Source of the DNA: Blautia hansenii DSM 20583
GTDB taxonomy: Bacteria; Bacillota; Clostridia; Lachnospirales; Lachnospiraceae
Length of the DNA: 64,000 nt
Direction: 5' to 3'
NCBI RefSeq assembly: GCF_002222595.2
Contig: NZ_CP022413.2
Location: 1,504,001-1,568,000 of the forward strand
In this document: positions 9,187 through 18,955 of the stretch, in pieces
Position numbering within the stretch: position 1 is the first letter of the stretch
Layout of the letters: every line of letters begins with the position of its first letter
Position numbers and translations under genes: made by a program
Notes under the pieces: model-generated
Databases searched by the model: none
What the model saw: only the letters and a program-made list of their open reading frames with translations
Told to the model about the DNA's origin: nothing

Positions 9187-10547
9187 TTCTCTTCTCCTTT
9201 TTCTTCGTCCGGTAATTTTTCAACCCGAACTTTTTGTATGGTATTATTTTCCACTGCAAGAATGGTAAATAAATATCCTTTTGCTTTTATTTCTTTATCC
9301 TCTGCCATATTAGGTACGTGCCCTAATAAAGAGGTAAGATAACCGTTTAAGGTATCAAATTCTTCTTCGTCAAAATCAGAATTTAATACATCGTCTACTT
9401 GCTCCAGAGGAGTAAGTCCATTCATAACCAAGGACTGATCGTTCTGAAGCTGGATAAAGTTTTCGTCTTCATCATACTCGTCTAAAATGTTTCCTACAAT
9501 CTCCTCTAAAATATCTTCCATGGTTACAATTCCCGATGTCTGTCCGTATTCATCTACCACAACCACCAGATGAATTTTTTTTGCCTGCATACGCTTAAAC
9601 AAGTCATTGATGCTTCTGGTCTCCGGAACATACACGGCTTCCCTGACTAAATTTGGAATAGAACCAATGGGAAGGTTTTCACATTCAGGCAGTGTAATCT
9701 GCCTCATAACATCTTTTAAATGTAAAATACCGATAATATTATCAATATCCTCCCTGTATACCGGATAGCGGGAATTGCTGTTGTCCAACATATAAGACAA
9801 GGCATCCTTTAACAGCGTATTTTCTTCGATGGCATGGAGATTTTTGCGGTGCGTCATAATATCCTGTGCTTCCGTTTCAGAAAACTCCATAATGTTCTGG
9901 ATCATTTCCGCTTCGTTTTCTTCGATAACGCCCTGCTCATGTGCATCATCCACCATGGAAATAATTTCTTCTTCTGTTACATCGTCCTCCTGCTTGTGAG
10001 GGTCTACGCCAAACAACCGTACAACCACATTGGAAAGCTTCATAATCAGAAAGGTAATAGGCTTAAAAACTGTTACCAAAAGCCGAACTACACTGGCTGT
10101 GCGGTAAACCCATTTATCTGGATTATGATTAAATACCTTTTTGGCTGAAATTACGCCAAAGGACATCAGTGTAATTAAAAAGAACACCAGCACCAACACC
10201 ACAGAAATTCCTGCCCCTATATAAGGAGGGATTTCAATATGAGCTGCTTCTGCAAGTCCTTCTATCCATGTGTAAACATAGGGGGTTATGGAATGAATTC
10301 CAATGTAACCGATTAAAATACTTAAAAGCGTTGCTGTTGTCAAAATAGTATTGATAATTGTAGCGGGATTTGCCATAATTTCTAAAATCCATTGAGATTT
10401 TTTATCATTTTGCTCACCGGCTTTTTTCTCCACGTCTGCTTCGCTTACCTTTTGAATGGCAGCGCCAAAACCATATAAGCTGCCGTTTACCAGAATAAAT
10501 GCAGCAAATACTATCAGAGCCCCTATCAGGCTACTCCCATCATCCAT
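9156..10547 (-). CDS. CorC/HlyC (CNNM-type) transporter with tandem CBS domains
   Basis: 463 residues. There is an N-terminal DUF21 membrane domain (about four helices within residues 1-175), two CBS modules (about 200-330; [20 protein letters not shown] is typical) and a C-terminal CorC/HlyC domain (about 345-430). The family is linked to Mg2+/Co2+ efflux or homeostasis and was historically annotated as hemolysin. It sits in the plasma membrane. The 3' end overlaps yebC by 31 bp. Confidence 0.88.
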   Translation of the reverse strand: MDDGSSLIGALIVFAAFILVNGSLYGFGAAIQKVSEADVEKKAGEQNDKKSQWILEIMANPATIINTILTTATLLSILIGYIGIHSITPYVYTWIEGLAEAAHIEIPPYIGAGISVVLVLVFFLITLMSFGVISAKKVFNHNPDKWVYRTASVVRLLVTVFKPITFLIMKLSNVVVRLFGVDPHKQEDDVTEEEIISMVDDAHEQGVIEENEAEMIQNIMEFSETEAQDIMTHRKNLHAIEENTLLKDALSYMLDNSNSRYPVYREDIDNIIGILHLKDVMRQITLPECENLPIGSIPNLVREAVYVPETRSINDLFKRMQAKKIHLVVVVDEYGQTSGIVTMEDILEEIVGNILDEYDEDENFIQLQNDQSLVMNGLTPLEQVDDVLNSDFDEEEFDTLNGYLTSLLGHVPNMAEDKEIKAKGYLFTILAVENNTIQKVRVEKLPDEEKGEEKCQDIQNSQT

Positions 10548-10652
10548 AAATTATATTATTTCCTTCCTTTTTCTTACGTTTTTCAATGTGATAAAACACA
10601 TCATGAATAAAATACCATTTTCCATATCTTTCGTCAAGATTTCCGCAGAAAA

Positions 10653-11009
10653 CTATGTAGGAAGTTCCAGACTGACGCACAGTGCATGGTTGACCTTCTT
10701 CAAAATCTCTGCGTCTAAATGGCAGACCTTATCCTTCAGCCTTCGTTTATCAATGGTTCTTAACTGTTCCAACAAAATTACCGAGTCCTTTACAATGGCA
10801 TAAGACTGTGCATCAATTTCAATATGCGTAGGAAGCTTTGCCTTGTTCATTCTGGATGTAATTGCCGCACAGATGACCGTTGGACTGTGTTTGTTTCCAA
10901 TATCATTTTGTATAATCAGAACCGGTCTGATACCGCCCTGCTCACTGCCGACTACCGGCCGCAGGTCTGCGTAAAAAATATCTCCGCGTTTGATAACCAC
11001 ACATTTCAC
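10653..11009 (-). CDS. mazF: MazF/PemK-family endoribonuclease toxin
   Basis: 118 residues, close to the usual length of NdoA/MazF. Landmarks are [40 protein letters not shown] and [18 protein letters not shown]. Enzymes of this family cut single-stranded mRNA at short motifs such as UACAU. It lies directly downstream of alr, as ndoA does in Bacillus, but no mazE antitoxin gene fits in the 73-bp gap. Start ATG 11009; the codons MKCVV precede the conserved IKRGD core. Confidence 0.9.
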   Translation of the reverse strand: MKCVVIKRGDIFYADLRPVVGSEQGGIRPVLIIQNDIGNKHSPTVICAAITSRMNKAKLPTHIEIDAQSYAIVKDSVILLEQLRTIDKRRLKDKVCHLDAEILKKVNHALCVSLELPT

Positions 11010-11082
11010 ACTCCGATTTTATGTTTTTTATGATTTTACCCATTTTTTTCGTGTGTATTCATGTATTATCCGCAGTCTTTTT

Positions 11083-12231
11083 TTATTCTTTTACTTGTCC
11101 GTTTTTATAATATACTCTTGGAACTCTTTTACTGATACAGCAGGCGAACTCATAATTAAATCTGCCTGACAACTCGCCTAATTCTTCCATGGTAATGCAG
11201 TCTGTACCGTCTTTTCCAAGAAGGGTTACTTCATCTAACTCCTTTGCTTCCGGAATTTCCGTTACATCTACCATAAATTGGTCCATACATACTTTTCCGA
11301 GGATTTTTGCTCTTTTTCCACGAATTAAGACACTGCCTTTATTGGAAAGGCCTCTGGAATAACCGTCTGCATAGCCCACGGGTATGGTGGCAACTCTGGT
11401 TACTTTTTCAGTTGTGAAGGTTCCGCCGTAGCTGATTTCTACTCCCGGTTCCACTTCTTTTATGTATGCAATATGGCTTTTCAATTCCATTGCCGGTTTC
11501 AGAAGAATTTTATCTTTTTCCACTTCATTGGAAGGATACATGCCGTAGAGAATAATTCCTGCACGTACTGCATCGAAATAGGCATCCTGCATCCGAATAA
11601 TGGCTGCGCTGTTAGAGCAATGCTTTACAGGTATGGAAATTCCCTGTCTCTTTAAAGCGTCTAAAAATTCCTGATATTTTTCCAGCTGTTGATATGCCGG
11701 TGCAAGGTCGGTCTCATCTGCTCTTGCAAAGTGCGTGAAAATCCCTTCCAGTTCGATATTTGGAAGCTTTGAAATTTCCACGATTTCCGGTATTGCGTCT
11801 TCTATGTGGCGATAGCCGATACGTGTCATGCCTGTATCTAATTTTATATGTATTTTTAAAGTTTTATTGGCTTTTACGGCTGCTTTTGAAAGCTGTTCTG
11901 CCATGGAAAGCTTAAAGACCGTAGGTTGAAAATCTTCTTTTACAATTCGGTCATAATCTTCTTCGTAGGTATAGCCTAAAATTAAAATCGGCTTTTTTAT
12001 TCCGGCTTTTCGAAGCTCTCTGCCTTCCTCCACAGTGGCAACCGCAATCCCCCATATATAAGAATAAGCCTCAATTTCCTTTGCGATGGGGACTGCTCCG
12101 TGTCCATAACCGTCTGCCTTTAACACTGCGATAATCTGTGTGTTCTTTCCCATATAATCATACATGTTTTTCAGGTTATAATCGATTGCATCCAGATTAA
12201 TGTGCGCCTGAATTCTGCTTTGTATTCTCAT
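11083..12231 (-). CDS. alr: Alanine racemase (PLP-dependent)
   Basis: 382 residues. The PLP lysine is in AVLKADGYGHG (near residue 38), the second catalytic Tyr in EISYGGTFT (near 268), and the family motif VCMDQFMVDVT is present. The enzyme interconverts L- and D-alanine in the cytoplasm for peptidoglycan. It stands between nnr and mazF, an order common in Firmicutes. Confidence 0.95.
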   Translation of the reverse strand: MRIQSRIQAHINLDAIDYNLKNMYDYMGKNTQIIAVLKADGYGHGAVPIAKEIEAYSYIWGIAVATVEEGRELRKAGIKKPILILGYTYEEDYDRIVKEDFQPTVFKLSMAEQLSKAAVKANKTLKIHIKLDTGMTRIGYRHIEDAIPEIVEISKLPNIELEGIFTHFARADETDLAPAYQQLEKYQEFLDALKRQGISIPVKHCSNSAAIIRMQDAYFDAVRAGIILYGMYPSNEVEKDKILLKPAMELKSHIAYIKEVEPGVEISYGGTFTTEKVTRVATIPVGYADGYSRGLSNKGSVLIRGKRAKILGKVCMDQFMVDVTEIPEAKELDEVTLLGKDGTDCITMEELGELSGRFNYEFACCISKRVPRVYYKNGQVKE

Positions 12232-12252
12232 GCCTTTCTCATCTCTCCCTTT

Positions 12253-13737
12253 TTAAACTTCATCCAGAATTTGCCCTGCTGCATCTATTAAATCTCCTGC
12301 CAGCATAGCTGCACGGCCTTTTCTTTTTGCTGCCAAATCTCCGGCAGCTCCGTGAAGATAAACACCCAGACAGGCTGCCTTTAACCCATCTTTTCCCTGA
12401 GCCAAAAGACTTAAAATCATACCTGTCAGAACATCGCCGCTGCCTGCGCTTGCCATACCGTCATTTCCGGATAAATTCAAGTAAATGTTTTTGTCTCCAT
12501 TACTGATAACTGTTCTGGCATCCTTACATACTAACACAACAGAAAGGGTTTTTGCAATTTCCTGTGTGATTTTTATGGGATTTTCTTTCCATTTTTTTAT
12601 AGAAATATCGGTAAGACGGGAAAATTCTCCTAAATGTGGTGTTAAAATCACTTCATTTGGATAGTTTTTTAACTGTTCTGTGCGTCCTTTTAACATTCCT
12701 ATGGCATCTGCGTCAATAACAAGGGGTTTTGTTCCTTGGGAAAGCACCGTATCCAGCAAACTTTCTGCCTGTTTGCCAAGACCAATACCCGGTCCAATTC
12801 CAATGACATCTGCCCATTGAAAACCTTCTGACAATTCTTTTGTAATGTTCTCGTCATCCTCGTAACACAAGAGCATGGCTTCGGGAAAACAGGAAAAAAG
12901 AACCTTATTTTCTTTATGCGTACAGATTTTTAGCATACCTGCTCCGGTTTTCATAGCTGCCATTCCGCTTAAATAGGCTGCGCCGAAAATATCCTTGCTT
13001 CCTGCAATTAAAAGGATTTTCCCAAAACTGCCTTTATTTCCATCCCTCTTTCTTCGGATTTCTTTTAAGTCCCCTTTTGTATAAGTAAAAATTTCGGGCT
13101 TTGGAAGTATTTCCGGTTTGGCATAAATACCGATATCGGCAATGACAACCTTTCCTGCATATTCTGCGCCGGGATAAAGAAAAAGCCCTGTTTTTCCATA
13201 AGCAAATGTGACGGTTAAGTCCGCTTTTACCGCACAGCCCAATATTTTTCCTGTTCTGCTGCAAATTCCCGAAGGAATATCCACAGCAACGATTTTTCCT
13301 TGAAATTTATGTAATTCCAGTATAATTTCTTTTAAATTTCCCGTGATTTCTCTGGAAAGTCCCACACCGAAAACAGCATCTACAATAACAGTATATTCAG
13401 AAATATGAAAACTCTTGACAAAGGAAATTCCATAATTTTTTCCAATATCTATCTGTTTCTGCATTTCTTTTGTAAATTTCTCCGGCTTTCCTAAAATACA
13501 GACATCTGTGCAATAACCTGCAAGATGAAGCAGTCGTGCCAGTACCACACCATCCGCCCCATTATTTCCGCTTCCGCATAAAATCAAAATTTTATTAAGA
13601 GAAAACCCCTCTTTTTTTATTGCTTCAAAAACAGAAAGTCCGGCTCTTTCCATAAGCACTAAAGAAGGAACACCCATTTCTTCTATGGTGTATTTATCTA
13701 AAAGCTGCATCTGATCACCTGTTACAATTCTCTCCAT
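12253..13737 (-). CDS. nnr: Bifunctional NAD(P)H-hydrate repair enzyme (epimerase/dehydratase)
   Basis: 494 residues. The N-terminal YjeF_N epimerase domain (GSGNNGADGVVLARLL, about 1-210) is fused to a C-terminal ADP/ATP-dependent dehydratase of the carbohydrate-kinase fold (ILTPHLGEFSRL and SGSGDVLTGMI, about 225-490). It repairs hydrated NADH and NADPH in the cytoplasm. It lies 21 bp upstream of alr and 65 bp downstream of rex, with a weak terminator-like hairpin in the latter gap. Confidence 0.93.
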   Translation of the reverse strand: MERIVTGDQMQLLDKYTIEEMGVPSLVLMERAGLSVFEAIKKEGFSLNKILILCGSGNNGADGVVLARLLHLAGYCTDVCILGKPEKFTKEMQKQIDIGKNYGISFVKSFHISEYTVIVDAVFGVGLSREITGNLKEIILELHKFQGKIVAVDIPSGICSRTGKILGCAVKADLTVTFAYGKTGLFLYPGAEYAGKVVIADIGIYAKPEILPKPEIFTYTKGDLKEIRRKRDGNKGSFGKILLIAGSKDIFGAAYLSGMAAMKTGAGMLKICTHKENKVLFSCFPEAMLLCYEDDENITKELSEGFQWADVIGIGPGIGLGKQAESLLDTVLSQGTKPLVIDADAIGMLKGRTEQLKNYPNEVILTPHLGEFSRLTDISIKKWKENPIKITQEIAKTLSVVLVCKDARTVISNGDKNIYLNLSGNDGMASAGSGDVLTGMILSLLAQGKDGLKAACLGVYLHGAAGDLAAKRKGRAAMLAGDLIDAAGQILDEV

Positions 13738-13755
13738 GTCATCCTCCTAACGATA

Positions 13756-13793
13756 ACGGAAAAAAGCTGCTGTAAAATTTCTTTCACAACAGC
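13756..13793 (-). terminator. Terminator-like hairpin after rex
   Basis: On the minus strand, GCTGTTGT and ACAGCAGC (one mismatch) are followed by TTTTTT, between the rex stop and the nnr start. It may reduce read-through into nnr. Confidence 0.45.
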
Positions 13794-13801
13794 CTTCCCC
13801 T

Positions 13802-14446
13802 TTATTTTTCTTCTTTCTGCTCCGCAACAGTCAAATTGTAGGATAAACGCATCAGGCTTTCGGAAAGATGAACGTTTTCTACAATTACATCTTTTGGCAC
13901 ATTTAAGTCCAAATGGGCAAAATTCCAAATGGCTTTAATACCATTTTGCACCAAAAGCTCTGCAATTTCTGCGGCGCTGCTTTTTGGTACTGTCAGCGCT
14001 GCAATCTGTACGTCTTCTTTTTGTAAAAATTCCGGCAGCTCGCTCATCATACGAATTCCATTTCCCCTGATGGAAATTCCTTTTAAAACTGGATTGATAT
14101 CGAAAACGCCCACAATTTTAAAGCCTCTCTTTTCGAATTTTACATAATTGGCAAGAGCCTGTCCCAGATTTCCCGCTCCTATGATAATCATGTGATGGGT
14201 TTTATCCAACCCCAGAATTTTTCCGATTTCCTCGTACAGATATGGCACATTGTATCCGTATCCCTGCTGCCCAAAGCCCCCGAAATTATTTAAGTCCTGA
14301 CGGATTTGAGAAGCTGTTACACGCATCTTTGCACTTAACTCATTGGATGAAATCCTTTCTATTCCCTCCTCTATGAGTTCACCTAAATATCTGTAATATC
14401 GAGGCAGTCGTTTAATTACTGCTTTTGAAATGCTTTTTTCCTCCAC
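13802..14446 (-). CDS. rex: Redox-sensing transcriptional repressor Rex
   Basis: 214 residues from a GTG start at 14446 with AGGAGGG 6 bases upstream; the product then begins VEEKSISKAVIKRLPRYYRY, as family members do. The N-terminal winged helix (RVTASQIRQDLNNFGGFGQQ) is followed by a Rossmann NAD(H) domain (IIGAGNLGQALANY, near residue 90). Rex senses the NADH/NAD+ ratio and represses fermentation genes. The gene has its own promoter, with an imperfect Rex-like site overlapping the -35. Confidence 0.95.
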   Translation of the reverse strand: MEEKSISKAVIKRLPRYYRYLGELIEEGIERISSNELSAKMRVTASQIRQDLNNFGGFGQQGYGYNVPYLYEEIGKILGLDKTHHMIIIGAGNLGQALANYVKFEKRGFKIVGVFDINPVLKGISIRGNGIRMMSELPEFLQKEDVQIAALTVPKSSAAEIAELLVQNGIKAIWNFAHLDLNVPKDVIVENVHLSESLMRLSYNLTVAEQKEEK

Positions 14447-14487
14447 GGCGAACCCTCCTGTATTCAAAATACACATTTCTTGAAATT

Positions 14488-14516
14488 ATTATATAAAATT
14501 GTTAAATTAAAGTCAA
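14488..14516 (-). promoter_or_regulatory. rex promoter, with possible Rex autoregulatory site
   Basis: TTGACT (14516-14511) and TATAAT (14493-14488) are spaced by 17 bp on the minus strand. The segment 14499-14516 begins TTGTTAA and ends GTCAA, so only one half matches the Rex consensus TTGTTAAN4TTAACAA. The promoter call is good; the operator call is weak. Confidence 0.65.
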
Positions 14517-14534
14517 TCATAATTCATTTATCTG

Positions 14535-14562
14535 TTGTCAAATATATTTTTTCCGCTATAAT
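14535..14562 (+). promoter_or_regulatory. Promoter of the ABC-F gene
   Basis: TTGTCA (14535-14540) and TATAAT (14557-14562) are spaced by 16 bp, pointing toward the ABC-F gene start at 14599. It diverges from the rex promoter within the same 150-bp gap. Confidence 0.7.
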
Positions 14563-14598
14563 AAATGAAGATACTATATTTACAAAGGAGATATTTAC

Positions 14599-16509
14599 AT
14601 GATATTAGCGTGTCAAAATATAGAAAAATCTTTTGACGGCGTCACCATTTTACAGGACGCCAGTTTCCATATAGAAGAAAGAGAAAAGGCTGCTCTTGTG
14701 GGCATTAACGGTGCGGGAAAATCTACACTTTTTCGTATTATTGTAGGAGAACTTTCCCCTGACAACGGACAGGTTATTCTGGCAAAAGGAAAGACCTTGG
14801 GATATCTGGCGCAGCATCAGGAAATGGAAAATGAGCTTACCATTTATGACTGCCTGTTGCAGGTAAAACAGCATATTCTGGATATGGAAATCCGCATGCG
14901 TGAAATGGAAGCGGAAATGAAGCATACCACAGGAGAAGCCCTGACAAAGCTTATGGACAGTTACTCCCGTCTCACACATGAATTCGAAATGGAAAACGGA
15001 TATGCCTACAAAAGTGAGCTGACCGGTGTTTTAAAAGGGTTGGGATTTCAGGAAGAAGACTTTCAGAAACAGGTTTCCACGCTTTCCGGAGGACAGAAAA
15101 CAAGGGTAGCCCTTGGCCGCCTCCTTCTCTCCAAACCGGATATTATTCTGTTGGATGAGCCTACCAACCATTTGGATATGGACTCCATTGCATGGCTGGA
15201 AACTTATCTTTTGAACTATCCCGGGGCTGTTTTTATCGTCTCTCATGACCGATATTTTCTGGACAAAGTGGCTACGAAAATTGTAGAAATTGATAATGGA
15301 AAGGTATCTGTTTTTACAGGAAATTACAGCGCTTACAGTGAAAAGAAATCCCTTCTTCGTAAAGCAGCTTATCAGGCATACCTAAATCAGCAGCAGGAAA
15401 TCAAACATCAGGAAGAGGTTATTGCAAAGCTGAAATCCTTTAATAGAGAGAAGTCCATCCGCAGAGCAGAAAGTAGAGAAAAAATGCTGGATAAAATGGA
15501 AGTTCTGGAAAAACCGGTGGAAATCGACAGCTCTATGAAGATTACATTAAAGCCCAGAATTACCAGCGGAAATGATGTTTTAACCGTAGAAGGGCTTGGA
15601 AAATCCTTCCCTCCTCTCACACTTTTTGAAGATTTGAACTTTTCTGTGAAAAGAGGCGAGCGTGTTGCCATTATTGGAAATAACGGTACAGGAAAAACTA
15701 CGATTTTAAAAATTTTAAATGAAATTGTGCCACCAGATACCGGATGTTTTCATTTGGGAAGCAAGGTTCATATCGGTTATTATGACCAGGAACACCATGT
15801 TTTGCACAATGAAAAGACCATTTTTGAAGAAATTTCCGATGATTTCCCGAAACTGACCAATACGGAAATCCGCAATCTGCTGGCAGCCTTTTTGTTTACG
15901 GGAGATGATGTATTTAAGCCTATTCAGGCTTTAAGCGGCGGAGAAAAAGGGCGTGTTTCTTTGGCAAAGCTGATGCTTTCAGAAGCCAATTTCTTAATCT
16001 TGGATGAGCCTACCAACCATCTGGATATTACCTCAAAAGAAATTTTGGAAGAAGCTTTAAGCAATTATGAGGGAACTGTTTTATACGTCTCTCATGACCG
16101 CTACTTTATCAATAAAACAGCTACCAGAATTTTAGATTTAACTAATCAAAAGCTGGTAAATTACATTGGAAATTATGATTATTATTTAGAGAAAAAAGAA
16201 GAATTAACACAGATTTATGCACCGGATATTCAAGAGGAAGCTGTTGAAACAAAGACTTCTGCGGTGAAATTAGACTGGAAACAGCAAAAGGAAGAACAGG
16301 CACGTCTTCGCAAAAAAGAAAATGATTTAAAGAAAACAGAAGCCATGATTGAAGAACTGGAAACAAGAGACAGTGAAATTGATGAGGAAATGGCAAAACC
16401 GGAAGTTGCTACCAATGTAGCGGAGTGTGTTCGTCTTTCCAAAGAAAAAGCCGAAATTGCCCAAAAGCTGGAAGAGCTTTATGAAAAGTGGGAAGAGCTG
16501 GCAGAATAA
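14599..16509 (+). CDS. ABC-F family ATPase (translation/antibiotic-resistance factor type)
   Basis: 636 residues, no membrane segments. There are two ABC cassettes with Walker A GINGAGKST (near 38) and GNNGTGKTT (near 360), and signatures LSGGQKTR and LSGGEKGR. The linker (about 245-315) is charged and helical, and a coiled-coil C-terminus runs from about 545 to 636. This is the ABC-F layout (YdiF/Uup/EttA-like): soluble proteins acting on the ribosomal E site. No resistance phenotype can be assigned. AAAGGAG precedes the ATG and a composite hairpin terminates the transcript. Confidence 0.92.
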   Translation: MILACQNIEKSFDGVTILQDASFHIEEREKAALVGINGAGKSTLFRIIVGELSPDNGQVILAKGKTLGYLAQHQEMENELTIYDCLLQVKQHILDMEIRMREMEAEMKHTTGEALTKLMDSYSRLTHEFEMENGYAYKSELTGVLKGLGFQEEDFQKQVSTLSGGQKTRVALGRLLLSKPDIILLDEPTNHLDMDSIAWLETYLLNYPGAVFIVSHDRYFLDKVATKIVEIDNGKVSVFTGNYSAYSEKKSLLRKAAYQAYLNQQQEIKHQEEVIAKLKSFNREKSIRRAESREKMLDKMEVLEKPVEIDSSMKITLKPRITSGNDVLTVEGLGKSFPPLTLFEDLNFSVKRGERVAIIGNNGTGKTTILKILNEIVPPDTGCFHLGSKVHIGYYDQEHHVLHNEKTIFEEISDDFPKLTNTEIRNLLAAFLFTGDDVFKPIQALSGGEKGRVSLAKLMLSEANFLILDEPTNHLDITSKEILEEALSNYEGTVLYVSHDRYFINKTATRILDLTNQKLVNYIGNYDYYLEKKEELTQIYAPDIQEEAVETKTSAVKLDWKQQKEEQARLRKKENDLKKTEAMIEELETRDSEIDEEMAKPEVATNVAECVRLSKEKAEIAQKLEELYEKWEELAE

Positions 16510-16518
16510 TTTAGCTAA

Positions 16519-16630
16519 TCCAGAGGATTTCTACATGTTGCGCTCAGTCTGCGCACACTTTGAGCTTGTAATCTCAAAGTGTGCCAGACAAATTTGCTAA
16601 AAATATAGAAATCTTCTAGATTTTTGTTTT
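16519..16630 (+). terminator. Nested inverted-repeat terminator after the ABC-F gene
   Basis: The inner stem GCACACTTTGAG (16553-16564) pairs with 16573-16584 around an 8-nt loop. It is extended by GTCTG/CAGAC across one bulge. The outer arms (16519-16533 and 16606-16620) match at 13 of 15 positions and are followed by a T-rich run (16621-16630). The 112-bp size is unusual for a plain terminator. Confidence 0.7.
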
Positions 16631-16652
16631 AATATATTATTTCTTGTAAATG

Positions 16653-17858
16653 TTAAATAACTTCTAATTCTTTTCTGATTTCTTTTATAAAATCTAAACT
16701 GTTTAATACGGTTACAGAAGTGTCTGTGGTAATTGCAGCCAAATCCTTTGTCATTTTTCCAGACTCAATGACTTTTAAAACAGCTTGCTCCAGCTTATCT
16801 GCAAATTGTTCTAATTCTGCATTGCCGTCCAGCTCTCCTCTTTTTCTTAAAGCGCCGCTCCATGCAAAAATAGTTGCTACCGGATTGGTGGAGGTCTGTT
16901 TTCCTTCCAAATATTGATAGTAATGACGCTGTACTGTGCCGTGGGCTGCCTCATATTCAAAGTATCCCTTTGGAGATACTAAAACAGAAGTCATCATGGC
17001 AAGTGAGCCAAAAGCGGAGGAAACCATATCGCTCATCACATCTCCGTCATAATTTTTACATGCCCAAATAAAACCGCCTTCTGCTTTCATAATGCGGGCT
17101 ACTGCATCGTCAATTAAGGTATAAAAATAGGTTAGATTTTCTTTCTCGAATTTTTCTTTATATTCTGCTTCATAAATTTCCTGAAAAATATCTTTGAAGG
17201 TATGGTCATATTTTTTAGAAATGGTGTCTTTAGAAGAAAACCATAAATCCTCATGACAATCCAGTGCATAAGAAAAACAGGATTTTGCAAAGCTTTCAAT
17301 GGAAGACGTCAGATTATGTATCCCTTGTACAATACCGGACTCCTGAAATTCCTGTACTAATTCTCTTGTTTCTTCTCCTTTTTCATTTGTATAGACCAAC
17401 TCTACTCTTCCTGCTCCCGGAATTTTCATTTCGGCATTTTTATATACATCACCATAGGCATGTCTTGCTATGGTAATGGGCTTTTTCCAGCTTTTTACGC
17501 AGGGCTCAATGCCTTTTACCAGAATAGGCGTGCGGAAAACCGTACCGTCTAAACAGGAACGAATAGTGGCGTTAGGGCTTTTATACATTTCTTTTAAATG
17601 GTATTCTTCGACTCTGGCTGCATTCGGTGTAATGGTAGCGCATTTTACCCCTACTTTATATTTTTTGATTGCTTCAGCGGCAGCCAAAGTCACTTTGTCA
17701 TTTGTTTCGTCTCGATATTTTAATCCTAAATCATAATATTCTGTATTTAAGTCAAGAAAAGGAGAAAGCAGTTCCTCTTTTATCCACCCCCATAAAATTC
17801 TTGTCATTTCATCTCCGTCCATCTCTACTAAAGGTGTTGCCATTTGTATTTTTCCCAT
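16653..17858 (-). CDS. icd: NADP-dependent isocitrate dehydrogenase (homodimeric, eukaryote-like type)
   Basis: 401 residues. Landmarks are [11 protein letters not shown], the substrate loop [25 protein letters not shown] and GTVQRHY near the cofactor site. It belongs to the type II subfamily shared with mitochondrial IDH rather than the E. coli type. It oxidises isocitrate to 2-oxoglutarate, probably for glutamate supply in this anaerobe. It is monocistronic: a promoter sits upstream and AGAGGT precedes the start. Confidence 0.94.
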   Translation of the reverse strand: MGKIQMATPLVEMDGDEMTRILWGWIKEELLSPFLDLNTEYYDLGLKYRDETNDKVTLAAAEAIKKYKVGVKCATITPNAARVEEYHLKEMYKSPNATIRSCLDGTVFRTPILVKGIEPCVKSWKKPITIARHAYGDVYKNAEMKIPGAGRVELVYTNEKGEETRELVQEFQESGIVQGIHNLTSSIESFAKSCFSYALDCHEDLWFSSKDTISKKYDHTFKDIFQEIYEAEYKEKFEKENLTYFYTLIDDAVARIMKAEGGFIWACKNYDGDVMSDMVSSAFGSLAMMTSVLVSPKGYFEYEAAHGTVQRHYYQYLEGKQTSTNPVATIFAWSGALRKRGELDGNAELEQFADKLEQAVLKVIESGKMTKDLAAITTDTSVTVLNSLDFIKEIRKELEVI

Positions 17859-17915
17859 ATCTTCTACCTCTTACTTTCTTAAATTATCACTGCGTTTTAT
17901 TAAACTGTTTCGTAC

Positions 17916-17945
17916 ATTTTAATAGACAAAACAGATATTTGTCAA
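17916..17945 (-). promoter_or_regulatory. icd promoter
   Basis: On the minus strand, TTGACA (17945-17940) and TAAAAT (17921-17916) are 18 bp apart. The promoter begins 4 bp past the stop codon of the S8 subtilase remnant. Confidence 0.65.
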
Positions 17946-17948
17946 GAG

Positions 17949-18725
17949 TTATTGCAAAAATTTATGCAAATCAAACAATCCCCAACCTTGAAGATTATGC
18001 TCGTAGCCCAAGTCTTTGGCGGTTTTCCAAAGCTTTTTTTTCACTTCTAAATTCGTCATTTGAGGATATTTTTCCAATAAAAGAGCAATGCCTCCTGACA
18101 CAATAGGGGTAGACATAGATGTGCCGCTTCTTGCAATATAGGGAAATAAACTGTCGGAGTTGGTACAAGACATGATTTCGCTTCCGGGGGCTACAATATC
18201 CGGCTTACTGATACATTCTTTTGTAGGACCTCTTCCTGAAATTCCATGGTTTTTCATCAGCATATCCGAAGAACCTACGGTAATAATTTTTCTGCTGCTT
18301 CCGGGCGCTGTAATGCTGCATCTTCCGGGACCCATATTTCCTGCCGCCGCTACTACCACAAGCCCTGCGTCCCAGACATCTTCTACTGCACGAATTAAAT
18401 CCTCATGTCCTTCTCGTCTGGTAGTACCAACAGAAATATTTACAATACGGATATTGTAACAATCTTTGTTTTCTAAAATCCATTGAAATGCCCGTAATAC
18501 CTTTTCCTTGCTGCCATTTCCCTTTTTATCCAGCACTTTAATGGGAATAAGCCCGCATTTTGGCGCAATCCCTTGAATTTTACCCTTTCCTGCCGCACCG
18601 CTTCCGCCGATAATTCCCAATACATGAGTTCCGTGACCATTGTCATCATAAGGCTTTGTACGACCGTTTACAAAGTCCTGAAAGCTCCAAATTCGGTTGT
18701 CAAAATCTATATGGGGAAATGCTCC
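17949..18725 (-). pseudogene. S8 subtilase, C-terminal part (gene split by the mobile element)
   Basis: The frame carries the His motif (DDNGHGTHVLGIIGG), the oxyanion Asn (VVAAAGNMGPG) and the Ser motif (ARSGTSMSTPIVSGG) of subtilases. The catalytic Asp motif is absent: homology starts at AFPHIDFDNRI. The missing N-terminus lies 29 kb away at 47891-47988, ending exactly at VAVLDTG. Joining the pieces through the shared GG gives a continuous protein of about 290 residues with the complete Asp-His-Ser triad. A TTG codon at 18737 leaves an open frame here but would produce an inactive protein. Disruption by integration is the direct reading. Confidence 0.9.
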
Positions 18726-18740
18726 CTCTTGTGTCAAGTA
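18714..18740 (-). other. Left junction (att site) of the integrated element
   Basis: Subtilase coding sequence ends at the GG of codon GGA (18724-18725) and element DNA begins beyond it. The element side reads TTGACACAAGAG, resembling the target's TTAGACACAGG. Compared with 47885-47905, the crossover is best placed at GG. The exact core needs the empty site. Confidence 0.75.
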
Positions 18741-18955
18741 GTTGCAGGCAATTTTCTTTCGCTTTTTTTACGATTTTATCAGGTATTTCAGCACTTTTTC
18801 TTCAAAATAACGGCTGGGTGTTAAATAAATGCTATAAATCCGCAAAAGGCTTTGATAAATAGATGCAAACAAATCAAGTAGAGTTTATAAAACGTTAGTA
18901 GAGAAATGATTTTGAGGGATATAGCCTATGATGACTATACCCCTCTCCTTCTCTT
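18726..18955. other. Left end of the element, noncoding
   Basis: About 230 bp between the junction and the HNH remnant. The minus strand has a start-less open stretch of about 40 codons ending YFEEKVLKYLIKS; I do not recognise it. The segment probably holds recombinase-binding att arm sequence. Confidence 0.4.

Noticed and set aside
14499..14516. A full Rex operator at the rex promoter
   Set aside because: Only the TTGTTAA half-site fits; the other half deviates at four positions, so it was kept only as a weak remark.
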